Origin: Methanocaldococcus infernus ME | Lineage (GTDB): Archaea > AGJL01 > Methanococci > Methanococcales > Methanocaldococcaceae | Length of the DNA stretch: 64,000 nucleotides | Assembly (NCBI RefSeq): GCF_000092305.1 | Contig: NC_014122.1 | Location: 1,054,001-1,118,000, forward strand | Reading direction: 5' to 3' | Shown: piece after piece, positions 39,909-48,048 of the stretch | How the letters are laid out: each line of letters begins with the position of its first letter | Numbering within the stretch: the first letter of the stretch is position 1 | Translations under genes and position numbers: made by a program | The notes under the pieces: model-generated | Told to the model about the DNA's origin: nothing | Database searches by the model: none | The model's input: the letters and a program-made list of their open reading frames with translations, nothing else

Positions 39909-40304
39909 TTATTTTTTAAACCATTCTGGAAATCCTATAATTTTATAGCCACCAAAGGCACCTGATTTACTCTCAATTTCAAAGCCTAATTTTTTCAAAT
40001 CTTTAATTCTATTATGTACAGCAACCCTACTTTTTCTATTTATATATTTTTTTAAAAATTCTCCTGAAATGTAGTTAGAGTCTTTAGCAAAAATTTTATA
40101 GTTTCTAAAAATTTCCTTACTCTTCTCTTCTCCAATTTCCTTAGAAAGTTTTTCATAAAGCTTAGGAATTTCTATTAAAATATTTAATAATATAAAATGG
40201 CCTATATCTAATTTAACCCCTGATTCATAAGCCTTTTCAAGAAATGTCCAAAAGTCATAATCTTTCTTTTTAATAACTTTCTCAATCTCCTTCTCTATTA
40301 TCAT
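39909..40304 (-). CDS. Uncharacterised protein with C-terminal winged-helix-like region
   Basis: I do not recognise this 131-residue protein. It is mostly helical. The C-terminal part (FLKKYINRKSRVAVHNRIKDLKKLG followed by ESKSGAFGGYKIIG) reads like a winged helix: recognition helix plus a beta wing. It overlaps the start-side CBS gene by 4 nt (ATGA), so the two are translationally coupled. A transcriptional role responding to the CBS protein is a guess. Confidence 0.6.
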   Translation of the reverse strand: MIIEKEIEKVIKKKDYDFWTFLEKAYESGVKLDIGHFILLNILIEIPKLYEKLSKEIGEEKSKEIFRNYKIFAKDSNYISGEFLKKYINRKSRVAVHNRIKDLKKLGFEIESKSGAFGGYKIIGFPEWFKK

Positions 40305-40936
40305 GTTTTTCTCCTCTTAGCCACTTTCCTGGCTAATGCTACTCTACCTATCTCAATTAACCCAATGAAAAATTTTTCCAAACCTCCACAAGACCATATA
40401 GCCTTTCCAAAGGTAGTATTTTTAATTCTCTTCTCATACTCCTCTGGAGTTATCTCTTCTCCAGTCATCTTTTTAGTTACTATAGCTGAAGCTTCCATAA
40501 GCTCTTCCCAAGTTATATCTCCAAGATACTTCTGTAAGCTCTTAAAAATTTTATAAACAGGGATTTCATAAAGTTGAGCTAAGGTTCTAACAATGTCACA
40601 GTGTCTAACCATCCCTACAACTCTCTCCTCTCTATTTAATACTGGAATACTAACAACCTTATACTTAACAAACTTTAAAACTACCTCTCTTGCTTCATCA
40701 TCTTCATAGACAACAATAACCTCTTCCTTGTTTCTCATATATTTACAAATGTTATCATCTAAATCTTTAACTCCAAGAAGTTCTAAGGTTGTGATCCAAC
40801 CATATAACTTATCATTATCATCCAAAATAGGAGCTGCAAACCTCTTTTTCTTCTTGAACAACTCAATGGTCTTTTTTACAGAATAATCTTTATAAATCTT
40901 AATAAAGTTTCTATCCATTAAGTCCTTGACTTTCAT
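40301..40936 (-). CDS. Two-CBS-domain protein with C-terminal extension
   Basis: About 211 residues. Two CBS domains (MKVKDLMDRNFIKIYKD... and DNICKYMRNKEEVIVVYED...; the second ends VVGMVRHCDIVRTLAQL) are followed by a conserved-looking helical extension with GKAIWSCGGLEKFFIGLIEIG. CBS pairs bind adenosyl ligands such as AMP, SAM or MTA and regulate partners. I start at ATG 40936 because GGTGAAGAGC precedes it; the GTG at 40948 is the ribosome site itself. It is coupled to the small HTH-like gene downstream. Confidence 0.8.
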   Translation of the reverse strand: MKVKDLMDRNFIKIYKDYSVKKTIELFKKKKRFAAPILDDNDKLYGWITTLELLGVKDLDDNICKYMRNKEEVIVVYEDDEAREVVLKFVKYKVVSIPVLNREERVVGMVRHCDIVRTLAQLYEIPVYKIFKSLQKYLGDITWEELMEASAIVTKKMTGEEITPEEYEKRIKNTTFGKAIWSCGGLEKFFIGLIEIGRVALARKVAKRRKT

Positions 40937-40973
40937 GCTCTTCACCAAAAGAAAAAATAAAAAAGAAAAAAAT

Positions 40974-41219
40974 TTAGAGTCTCTTCTTTATAGCTTCTAT
41001 TAATGCCTCCTTTGTAGGTGCTCCTATAAACTCTATCTCTCCATCTATAACTATTGTAGGAACAGCCATAATTCCATATTCCATAGCCTTCTGAGGGTTT
41101 TGAGTAACATCAATATATTCAACCTCTATAGGCATCTCTTTAGCTACTTCTTCAACAACTCTCTTAGCTGCTGGACAGTGAGGACACATTGGGGATGTGA
41201 AAACTTCTACCTTAACCAT
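40974..41219 (-). CDS. Small thioredoxin/glutaredoxin-like protein
   Basis: An 81-residue redox protein with the active site TSPMCPHCPAAKRVV (CPHC, residues 12-15) and the cis-proline in GIMAVPTIVID. The length and CPHC motif match the small methanogen thioredoxin of M. jannaschii (MJ0307 type). It reduces disulfides in target enzymes, probably fed by a ferredoxin- or F420-dependent reductase not seen here. The start ATG follows GAGGTGG. Confidence 0.88.
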   Translation of the reverse strand: MVKVEVFTSPMCPHCPAAKRVVEEVAKEMPIEVEYIDVTQNPQKAMEYGIMAVPTIVIDGEIEFIGAPTKEALIEAIKKRL

Positions 41220-41238
41220 CTAACCACCTCAAAAATTT

Positions 41239-41748
41239 TTAAAGAGCTATATACTTATTGTCCATATATAATATTTCACCCTTCCCTTCTAATTTTTCTA
41301 ATATCTCCTTTAACTTATCTTCAGGAATCTTTACCATCTTACTAATATCGTCAAATGTTAGCTCTCCAAACCTTTTAATGATTTCTAATACTTTTTTCTC
41401 TATATCTTCATCAGTTGGAATCTTATCTAAGTATTTCCTTGTAGCCCTAATTTCCAACTCTCTCAGTAGTATCCAACTTCTCCCTCTCTTTCTTACAAGC
41501 TCAGCCTCTATATATCTATCATTGTCATTTTTAACATAGCCAATAACATCCAGAAGATCATCTTTATTTATTCCTTCTTTATCCATCTTAACCTTAACCT
41601 TATCAACTATTACATAATCTCCTTCAAATCCTTCAACATATCCCAATATTCTAACCTTCTTAATTTTTTTGCCATTTATTATTAAGTAGTTATCAACAAC
41701 TTCATTAGTTAAAAACTCCTTTGGATAAATTTTTATAGCAACTTCCAT
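41239..41748 (-). CDS. OB-fold plus winged-helix protein (RPA32-like layout)
   Basis: A 169-residue protein. The N-terminal half looks like an OB-fold (KVRILGYVEGFEGDYVIVDKVKVKM... DVIGYVKNDNDRYIEAELV). A linker with the basic KRGRSW is followed by a C-terminal winged helix (ELTFDDISKMVKIPEDKLKEILEKLEGKGEI, broken here by eye into helices). This OB-then-wHTH order is like RPA32 and the archaeal RPA-associated COG3390 proteins. Single-strand DNA binding is a reasonable inference, not shown. Confidence 0.55.
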   Translation of the reverse strand: MEVAIKIYPKEFLTNEVVDNYLIINGKKIKKVRILGYVEGFEGDYVIVDKVKVKMDKEGINKDDLLDVIGYVKNDNDRYIEAELVRKRGRSWILLRELEIRATRKYLDKIPTDEDIEKKVLEIIKRFGELTFDDISKMVKIPEDKLKEILEKLEGKGEILYMDNKYIAL

Positions 41749-41782
41749 TTATTACACCCTATAAAAATTCTTGGTAATGAAT

Positions 41783-42151
41783 ATGAACTTAATAATTATA
41801 GGGATTGGTGGATTCTTTGGAGCTATTTTAAGATATTTAATAAGTTCCTATATAACTAAGTTTAACTTCCCACTGGGAACCTTAATAGTGAATATCTTAG
41901 GTAGCTTTATCTTGGGCTTTATTATGTACTTCTCTCTCTACTCAACTATAAACCCTGAATATAGATTATTCATAGCCACTGGCTTCTGTGGAGCTTTAAC
42001 AACCTTCTCAACCTTTTCATATGAAACCTTTCTCATGATAGAGGAAGGACTTTATATAAAAGCTCTTTTAAATATTTTGTTAAATATTATTCTTTGCCTA
42101 ATCTCTATCTACCTTGGAAGAGTCTTAGCTTTATTCTTGGTGAGAGTGTGA
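41783..42151 (+). CDS. crcB: Fluoride ion channel Fluc/CrcB
   Basis: CrcB exports toxic fluoride as a dual-topology dimer. About 122 residues with four membrane helices and the signatures GGFFGAILRYLIS, GTLIVNILGSFILGF and GFCGALTTFSTFSYE, including the pore Asn and Phe-box residues. I prefer ATG 41783 behind GGTAATGA; a TTG at 41771 is an alternative. The stop overlaps the GTG of the DUF190 gene by 4 nt. No fluoride riboswitch is recognisable in the short upstream gap. Confidence 0.9.
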   Translation: MNLIIIGIGGFFGAILRYLISSYITKFNFPLGTLIVNILGSFILGFIMYFSLYSTINPEYRLFIATGFCGALTTFSTFSYETFLMIEEGLYIKALLNILLNIILCLISIYLGRVLALFLVRV

Positions 42152-42444
42152 AGCTCTTAAAGATTTATATAAGAGAGGGAGATAAGTATGAAGGTGAGCC
42201 CTTATATAAATACATAATAAGGGTTTTAAAAGAAAATAACATTTCAGGAGCTACAGTAGTAAAGGGAATTTATGGCTATGGAGAAAGAGGAATTTCAGAC
42301 TTTAACATCTTATCCTTATCTGTAGATTTGCCAATTATTGTTGAAGCTGTTGATGAAGATGAGAAGATAAAGAAAGTTTTTAAAAAGATTAAGGAAATCT
42401 TAGGGAAAAATGGGTTAGCAATAATAATAAGTTGTGAGAAGTGA
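42148..42444 (+). CDS. DUF190 (PII-like) protein coupled to crcB
   Basis: A 98-residue protein starting LLKIYIREGDKYEGEPLYKYII, with the glycine loop ATVVKGIYGYGERG and LPIIVEAVDEDEKI. This is the DUF190 pattern, a PII-like ferredoxin fold. I start at GTG 42148, which overlaps the crcB stop (GTGTGA) and follows GGTGAGA; the longer frame lies in crcB. DUF190 genes often sit beside crcB, so a regulatory role in fluoride export is plausible but not established. Confidence 0.85.
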   Translation: MKLLKIYIREGDKYEGEPLYKYIIRVLKENNISGATVVKGIYGYGERGISDFNILSLSVDLPIIVEAVDEDEKIKKVFKKIKEILGKNGLAIIISCEK

Positions 42445-42450
42445 TCAAGT

Positions 42451-45192
42451 ATGATAGAGAGGGTTAAGGAATTTTTTGATAAAAAACCTTGGCTTTTGAC
42501 AGTAGTAATTATCTTGTTACTAATGTTCCTAAGTTTTCAGCTTAGAGCCCAAACTGCAGATATGAAATTTGCCAAAAATGAGGAAATAAAAAAGTTATTT
42601 TCAGATGAGCATGGAAGGATGTATCTCTTGGCCTTAGATCCTTATTATTACTTAAGATTAACAGAGAACCTTTATAAGCATGGCCATGTTGGAGAAACTT
42701 TAAAAGTTGTTGATGGTAAGCTTGTTCCTTATGACACTTGTCAATATGCTCCTCCAGGCCATCCTGTTCCTTGGGAACCTCCAGTTATATGTTTAGTAGA
42801 GCTCTTAATCTATTATATCTGGCATTCAATTGATCCAACAGTAACCATAATGAATGCTGCCTTCTGGTTTCCACCACTGTTAAGTATGCTCCTCCCAATC
42901 CCAGTATTCTTTATAGTTAGGAGAATAACTAATAGTAACCTTGGAGCATTGGTTGGTTCAATAGTTATAATTTCAGCCCCTTCCTTACTTTATAAAACCT
43001 GTGGAGGATTTGCAGACACTCCAATTTTTGAAGTTCTTCCACTACTCTTTATAGTGTGGTTTATCTTTGAAGCTATCCATAATATCAATAATTCTAAAAT
43101 AGTAAATAAAGAGCTCAAGTCCTTCCCAACTTTATACCTAATAGTTTCAATTGTATTAGTAGGAATAGTTGGAGCACTGCTTAATAACTTAGATGGAGAG
43201 ATAGTTGTTAAGTTAGCTATTTCTTTTTACTCATTGTCAGTACTTCTAATCTTATTAGGGTTAGTTTATGTTGCTAAGAGATATTTAGAAAATAGAGAGA
43301 TAGAGTTTGAAGTCTTCCTAACCTTAGCTTTATTAGTAACTCTCTTAGCCCCAAAAATGTGGGGCGCTTGGTGGTATGGCTTTGATATAGTCTCATTATT
43401 CTTAATTGTATATGCTGGAATCCAGTACTTTATAAATAAGAGTAAGGTTAAGATCCTTGAAAGATTGGAGATGAAAAATACTGTCTTCTTAGCAGTTTCT
43501 TACATTTTACTATCTTTCATCCTACTAACTTTAGTTTATGGAATTAACTTAGCTCTATCTCCAATAACATCACCAATTGGTTATCAGAAAGTTTTATCCT
43601 CCTATTCTTTATCAGTTGGTTGGCCAAATGTATTTACAACTGTTTCTGAGTTAGCTAAGCCAAATTCTTGGAATGAAATTTTCTACAATGCTATTGGCTC
43701 TCCATACATAGCACTCTTAGGAATCTTTGGATCCATACTTTCAGTTATCCTACTAAGAAAGGAGAAAATAGGAGTTGATATTAAATACTCTCTACTTCTC
43801 CTTATTTGGCTTGTTGTAACTTTATATGCAGCTACAAAGGGGATAAGGTTTGCTTCCTTAGCAACATCTCCATTAGCTATAGGCTTTGGAGTTTTTATAG
43901 GGCAGATGATTAATTTACTAAGAAGAGGAGACATCTTCCTCTATATTATAGCCCTTCCTTCTGTTATTATAGGGCTTATTATATTAATTAAAAGCTATAC
44001 TAAAATTCCTTTAATTTTAGTTCCTACAACTTATGTTCCTTACATGGCCATAGGATTTTTAGTTACTTTAGCTATCTTAATAGTCTATAAGTTAGCTGAT
44101 TTAATTAAAAGTAAGGATAACAAAAAAGAACTCTTTATAAAAGTCTCAGCTCTACTTCTCTGTATCTCAGCTATCTTACCACCATTAGCTATGGCTGTTC
44201 CTTTCTCAGTGGCTCCAACATTTAACAATGGCTGGAAAGAGAGTTTAGAGTGGATCAAGGAAGAGACTCCTAAGAATGCTGTCATAACTTGCTGGTGGGA
44301 TAATGGACATATCTATACTTGGACAACAAGAAAGATGGTAACTTTTGATGGAGGTTCTCAGAACACTCCAAGAGCTTACTGGGTTGGTAGAGCCTTTGCT
44401 ACATCAAATGAGAATTTATCAATAGGAATTTTAAGAATGTTAGCTACAAGTGGAGATGAAGCTTATAAAGAGAATGGAATATTGTGGAACTACACTAAAG
44501 GAAACATCTCTAAGATTGTTAAAATATTAAATGAAATTCTTCCTGTAAAGAGAAGTGAAGCTTACAAGATATTAACTGAGAAATATAAGTTAAAAGAGAG
44601 TGATGCCTTAAAGTTGTTGAACTACACTCATCCAGAACATCCAAATCCTGATTATTTAATAACATACAATAGAATGACTGACATAGCTCCAGTTTGGAGT
44701 ATGTTTGGCTTCTGGAACTTCTCTTTACCTTCAAATACCCCAAATGAGAAGAGAGAGAAAGGCTATTTCCTTAAGGGAATATGTACAGTAAGAGGAGACA
44801 TTATTGTAAGTAATATAAAGCAAAACCCATATATTTATGCTACACTGGTAAACTTAAGTAGTGGTAAAGTCTTCAGCTATGTTATTTACAACAACCAACC
44901 AGTGGGAACAATAAATATTCACAAAGTCTATATAAAGTCAGGAGACTTTGTTAAGGTGATTGAAGTAAATAACTCTGGAGAATTCTCAATCTTTGTTAGA
45001 CCAGATAAAGGAATTTCTTGGTTATCAACAAGAAACTTGGAAGATAGTATTTATGCTAAACTCCATTTCTTAGATGGATATGGCTTAAAGCATATTAAAT
45101 TAGTTAAAGCCTCCTTAGATCCTACAAACTTTGGAATCCAGCCAGGGTTTAGAGTTTATGAAGTTGATTATGGAAAGGAATATTTAAACTAA
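42451..45192 (+). CDS. aglB: Oligosaccharyltransferase AglB (STT3 family)
   Basis: AglB moves a lipid-linked glycan onto Asn of N-X-S/T sequons outside the membrane. The 913-residue protein has about 13 N-terminal membrane helices with the first catalytic loop LALDPYYYLRL (Asp63) and a long C-terminal periplasm-facing domain. The sequon-binding motif is WWDNG (residues 615-619) in place of the more common WWDYG, as I recall also for M. jannaschii. WecB at 33093 may feed its glycan, and the sequon-rich protein at 52205 is a likely substrate. Confidence 0.93.
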   Translation: MIERVKEFFDKKPWLLTVVIILLLMFLSFQLRAQTADMKFAKNEEIKKLFSDEHGRMYLLALDPYYYLRLTENLYKHGHVGETLKVVDGKLVPYDTCQYAPPGHPVPWEPPVICLVELLIYYIWHSIDPTVTIMNAAFWFPPLLSMLLPIPVFFIVRRITNSNLGALVGSIVIISAPSLLYKTCGGFADTPIFEVLPLLFIVWFIFEAIHNINNSKIVNKELKSFPTLYLIVSIVLVGIVGALLNNLDGEIVVKLAISFYSLSVLLILLGLVYVAKRYLENREIEFEVFLTLALLVTLLAPKMWGAWWYGFDIVSLFLIVYAGIQYFINKSKVKILERLEMKNTVFLAVSYILLSFILLTLVYGINLALSPITSPIGYQKVLSSYSLSVGWPNVFTTVSELAKPNSWNEIFYNAIGSPYIALLGIFGSILSVILLRKEKIGVDIKYSLLLLIWLVVTLYAATKGIRFASLATSPLAIGFGVFIGQMINLLRRGDIFLYIIALPSVIIGLIILIKSYTKIPLILVPTTYVPYMAIGFLVTLAILIVYKLADLIKSKDNKKELFIKVSALLLCISAILPPLAMAVPFSVAPTFNNGWKESLEWIKEETPKNAVITCWWDNGHIYTWTTRKMVTFDGGSQNTPRAYWVGRAFATSNENLSIGILRMLATSGDEAYKENGILWNYTKGNISKIVKILNEILPVKRSEAYKILTEKYKLKESDALKLLNYTHPEHPNPDYLITYNRMTDIAPVWSMFGFWNFSLPSNTPNEKREKGYFLKGICTVRGDIIVSNIKQNPYIYATLVNLSSGKVFSYVIYNNQPVGTINIHKVYIKSGDFVKVIEVNNSGEFSIFVRPDKGISWLSTRNLEDSIYAKLHFLDGYGLKHIKLVKASLDPTNFGIQPGFRVYEVDYGKEYLN

Positions 45193-45344
45193 ATTTATTT
45201 TTTTAATAACTCTTTTAGCTATTAGATTTTCTAAAAAGTAAAATTTTTATAAAAAATTTTTGTAAAAATTTAAGTTGTCTCTCTTTTAAAAATAAGTTGT
45301 TAAGGAGAAAAAGGAGGTATTAAAATTCCTAATATGGTGATCTT
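45193..45344. promoter_or_regulatory. AT-rich gap after aglB with T-tract and promoter for the YedE genes
   Basis: This 152-bp stretch begins with a T-run directly after the aglB stop, a likely U-tract terminator. It continues as A/T-only sequence including TTTTTATAAAAAATTTTTG, which could contain the promoter of the next gene. GGAGGT near 45314 and GGTGAT just before ATG 45345 are purine-rich ribosome-site-like motifs; only the second is correctly placed. No RNA structure is evident. Confidence 0.4.
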
Positions 45345-45806
45345 ATGAGAATCTCTCCATTAGTTGCTGGGCTCATAGGAGGCTTTGTAGCTGCTTTGTT
45401 ACAAGCATTCTTTAATGTCTTCCCCCCTCCAGCTTATGGAGTTTGTATAGCATGTCATACAAGAGATTTAGTTAATTGGATTGTTAATAATTTATTTGGA
45501 AGTAATTTAGGCTTAGCTCCTGTTTCTAAAGCCTTTCCAGTTTTAACAGTTGTTGGCATATTCATAGGAGCCTTTATAGCAGCCAATGCTCATAAGGAGT
45601 TTAAATTAAAAGAAACTCACAACCCTATAGTTGGCTTTGTTTTAGGAATCTTAGTTATTATCTTTGCCCTACTAATGGGAGGTTGTCCATTGAGAGAAAC
45701 AATAAGAACAGCTTATGGAGATATTATAGCTTTCATAAGTTTAATAGCCATGTTCATTGGGGTTATAGTTGCAAGTGAGGTTTATCTAAAAAGAAAGGCT
45801 TGGTGA
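45345..45806 (+). CDS. YeeE/YedE-type transporter, first half
   Basis: A 153-residue membrane protein with about four helices. It contains CIACHTRDLVNW near residue 35 and the family motif LLMGGCPLRETIRTAYG near residue 110. YeeE/YedE proteins import thiosulfate or move selenium/sulfur species. Bacterial versions are one long chain with two such halves; here the halves are separate genes. The ATG follows GGTGATCTT. The second half begins 4 nt after its stop with its own ribosome site, so this is a true split, not a frameshift. Confidence 0.8.
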   Translation: MRISPLVAGLIGGFVAALLQAFFNVFPPPAYGVCIACHTRDLVNWIVNNLFGSNLGLAPVSKAFPVLTVVGIFIGAFIAANAHKEFKLKETHNPIVGFVLGILVIIFALLMGGCPLRETIRTAYGDIIAFISLIAMFIGVIVASEVYLKRKAW

Positions 45807-45810
45807 AAAA

Positions 45811-46278
45811 ATGCTTCATGTCATAGGAACTTTTATTTTTGGGATAATATTGGGCTATCTCTTCCAAAGGGCAAGGATGTGCTTTATTGGAGGGATGAGA
45901 GATCTATATCTAATTAGAGATACTTGGCTAATTAAGGGACTTTTTGGTTTCTTCATTGGAGCTTTGATAGGTTATATAATATTTAGTGCTATTGGAAAAA
46001 TTCCTGCTTTCCCATGGTTTGTAGCAAAAGGCTTAACTCCAATTCCAGGAGATCCTTTAGGAGCAAAAGGTTCTTTAATTGGCCATCTAATTTTAGCCAT
46101 TATAGGAGGCTTTGGAGTGGGCTTTTTCTCAGTTATCCAAGGGGGCTGTCCATTAAGAAACTATGTAATGGCTGCTGAGGGAAATAAGACAGCTATGGCT
46201 TATATAGTTGGGCTGTGTGTTGGAGCTATTATCTTCCATACTGTTGTAGCTCCACTTGTTAAAATGCTCTTATTATAA
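45811..46278 (+). CDS. YeeE/YedE-type transporter, second half
   Basis: A 155-residue membrane protein with about four helices. It starts with GTFIFGIILGYLFQRARMCFIGGMRD, the YedE pattern with a cysteine in the pore-lining helix, and has VIQGGCPLRNYVMAAEG near residue 110. It pairs with the preceding half to form a pseudo-symmetric transporter. GGTGAAAAA precedes its ATG. The DUF3343 gene follows 20 nt later, an association typical of selenium/sulfur trafficking clusters. Confidence 0.8.
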   Translation: MLHVIGTFIFGIILGYLFQRARMCFIGGMRDLYLIRDTWLIKGLFGFFIGALIGYIIFSAIGKIPAFPWFVAKGLTPIPGDPLGAKGSLIGHLILAIIGGFGVGFFSVIQGGCPLRNYVMAAEGNKTAMAYIVGLCVGAIIFHTVVAPLVKMLLL

Positions 46279-46298
46279 ATTTTTTATTTTGTGGGACT

Positions 46299-46844
46299 AT
46301 GATCTTGGAAAAAGTTAAATCTCTATTTTCAAAAAGAGAAGATAGTAAAGAAGGAAAGGGATTAATTATTTTTAAAAGTGTTAAAGATGCTATGAAAGCT
46401 GAGAAGGTGTTAAAGGATTTTAATATAAGGGTTGTAGCTCCTCCTCCAGAGATTAGAGAGGGATGTGACTTAGCTATAGAGTATGAGTTAGTTGATGAAA
46501 TAGGGATTAAAAGAATACTGAAAGAGAATAAAATAGAGCCTTTAAGGTTTATCTCTTTAAATGACTACTCTTTAAAGCCTTTAGAGCTTGTTAAGGTTAA
46601 ATATATTGGAAACTTTGTTATGGTTAGATGTGGGAATATGAAAATAACCCTCAATAGAGAAGGGAAGATAGTCAATATCTCTGGTGGAGGTTGTCCAGAT
46701 GTTCCTTATCTATCTTTGAAGTTGTTGGGAAAAAATATTTACAATAGTGAAGAGCCTAAGGATATTGGATATTCTCTCTGTGCATATACACTTCAGAAAG
46801 CCTTTGAAAGGGCAAGGGAAGAGGTGAAAAAATTAAGAGAATAA
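46299..46844 (+). CDS. DUF3343 domain protein with extra C-terminal domain
   Basis: A 181-residue protein. The N-terminal part matches DUF3343 (GLIIFKSVKDAMKAEKVL, then RVVAPPPEIREGCDLAIEY), a small putative sulfur/selenium carrier family often next to YedE. A second domain follows with VRCGNMKITLNREGK and the cysteine motif SGGGCPDVPYL near residue 130, which I do not recognise. Two cysteines (in REGCD and GGGCPD) could carry sulfur or selenium. Its end overlaps the apparent start of the cyclophilin-like gene. Confidence 0.65.
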   Translation: MILEKVKSLFSKREDSKEGKGLIIFKSVKDAMKAEKVLKDFNIRVVAPPPEIREGCDLAIEYELVDEIGIKRILKENKIEPLRFISLNDYSLKPLELVKVKYIGNFVMVRCGNMKITLNREGKIVNISGGGCPDVPYLSLKLLGKNIYNSEEPKDIGYSLCAYTLQKAFERAREEVKKLRE

Positions 46845-47224
46845 AGATAAAATTTAAAGACTTTGAGATTGAGGCTGAGCTTTATGAAGAGCTTGCTCCA
46901 AAGACAGTTAGGAAAATATTGGAAGGTCTTCCTATTAAAGGAATAGTTAATAGATGGGGAGATGAGATATATTTTGAAACTGAGGTTATTGTTGATGAGG
47001 AAGAAAATTCTAAAGAAGTTGTTGAGCTTGGAGACATTGCCTACTGGATCCCTGGGAGAGCTATTTGCCTATTCTTTGGGAAGACCCCAATAAGTGATGA
47101 TAAAATAAGGCCTGCAAGTGCTGTTAATGTTATAGGAAAAATAATTAACATAGAAAAATATATTGATAAATTAAGAGAAGTTAAAGATGGAGAAGTTGTT
47201 GAAGTTAGAAGTGATGCTCAATGA
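46832..47224 (+). CDS. Cyclophilin-like (DUF369 type) protein with apparent ATT start
   Basis: The core (LPIKGIVNRWGDEIYFETEV ... GDIAYWIPGRAICLFFGKTP) fits the archaeal cyclophilin-like family. The first good start in frame is TTG 46919, but it would cut off a conserved first strand and helix encoded upstream (IKIKFKDFEIEAELYEELAPKT). No ATG, GTG or TTG exists between the stop at 46805 and 46919. ATT at 46832 lies 5 nt after GAGGTG and gives a 130-residue protein of normal family shape. The 3' end overlaps the next ATG by 4 nt. Function unknown. Confidence 0.6.
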   Translation: MKRIKIKFKDFEIEAELYEELAPKTVRKILEGLPIKGIVNRWGDEIYFETEVIVDEEENSKEVVELGDIAYWIPGRAICLFFGKTPISDDKIRPASAVNVIGKIINIEKYIDKLREVKDGEVVEVRSDAQ

Positions 47225-48042
47225 TCATAGCTGGAACTTTGCCAATAAAAGGCTTAGACTTAGTTAGAGGAAAACCAAGGTTAGAGGGAAATAAATTAAT
47301 CTTAAATAACTTGGAGATTCCAATATCTATGGGTACTTCTACACTTATAGCAAGTGCTATAAAAACCTTAGAATACTTTGGAGAGAATGAGTTAGAGGTT
47401 ATAACTGCTGGAGATATAGGAGAAGGAGATGGAAGCTTAAAGATTTACAATGAGTTGAAGGAAGTTAATGATGACTTGTTAGTTATTCATTACATAAAGC
47501 CAAAGATCTCAAAGATTAGGGAGATAGACTTTTCTCCAAAGATTATAGCTGATGCTGGAGGAATGTATGCTGCTAAGGCTGCAAATATTGGAGATAAATT
47601 TTTTCTCTTCCTTCCAGATGTTGGAGAACTCTCTTTCTTAGCTGATGAAAAAGCATATCATCCAGCATATGTTAGAGGCTTCATCTCTGAAGTTGATGAT
47701 AGGGAAGTTCCTAAGCTAATTGAGAGAGCTTACAAAAATGTAAAGATGCCAAAATACTTAGTTGTTAAGGGAGAAAAAGACTATGTTGTTAGTGAGGGAA
47801 AGATTATTAAAACTATTGAAGAGCCTAAGATAGAAGCTATGGAGTGTATAGGAGGAACTGGAGACAGCTTAACAGGAATTATTTCCTCTTTAATTTCTCT
47901 CAACTTTAAGCCAGAAGAGGCCTGTATTTTGGGGTGTAAAGTAAATAGAGTTTTAGGAGAAATAAGTGAAGTGAAGCCTGATACAAAAATTGAAACTTTA
48001 ATAAAAAATATTCCAAAAGCTTTAAAAATTTTAAAGATTTAA
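47221..48042 (+). CDS. Ribokinase-fold protein resembling NAD(P)HX dehydratase
   Basis: A 273-residue protein. The C-terminal motif MECIGGTGDSLTGIISSLI near residue 209-227 is the anion hole and catalytic Asp of ribokinase/YjeF-C-type enzymes. ITAGDIGEGDGS near 60 and IIADAGGMYAA near 110 support the fold. ADP-dependent NAD(P)H-hydrate dehydratase is one possibility, but it lacks the YjeF N-terminal epimerase domain and diverges elsewhere, so the substrate is uncertain. It is coupled to the cyclophilin-like gene (4-nt overlap) and converges with cdhC. Confidence 0.6.
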   Translation: MIIAGTLPIKGLDLVRGKPRLEGNKLILNNLEIPISMGTSTLIASAIKTLEYFGENELEVITAGDIGEGDGSLKIYNELKEVNDDLLVIHYIKPKISKIREIDFSPKIIADAGGMYAAKAANIGDKFFLFLPDVGELSFLADEKAYHPAYVRGFISEVDDREVPKLIERAYKNVKMPKYLVVKGEKDYVVSEGKIIKTIEEPKIEAMECIGGTGDSLTGIISSLISLNFKPEEACILGCKVNRVLGEISEVKPDTKIETLIKNIPKALKILKI

Positions 48043-48048
48043 TTAAGC

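Noticed and set aside
45345-46278. YedE gene broken by a frameshift
   Set aside because: The second half has its own GGTG ribosome site and ATG 4 nt after the stop, and both halves keep full motifs, so two genuine genes are more likely.
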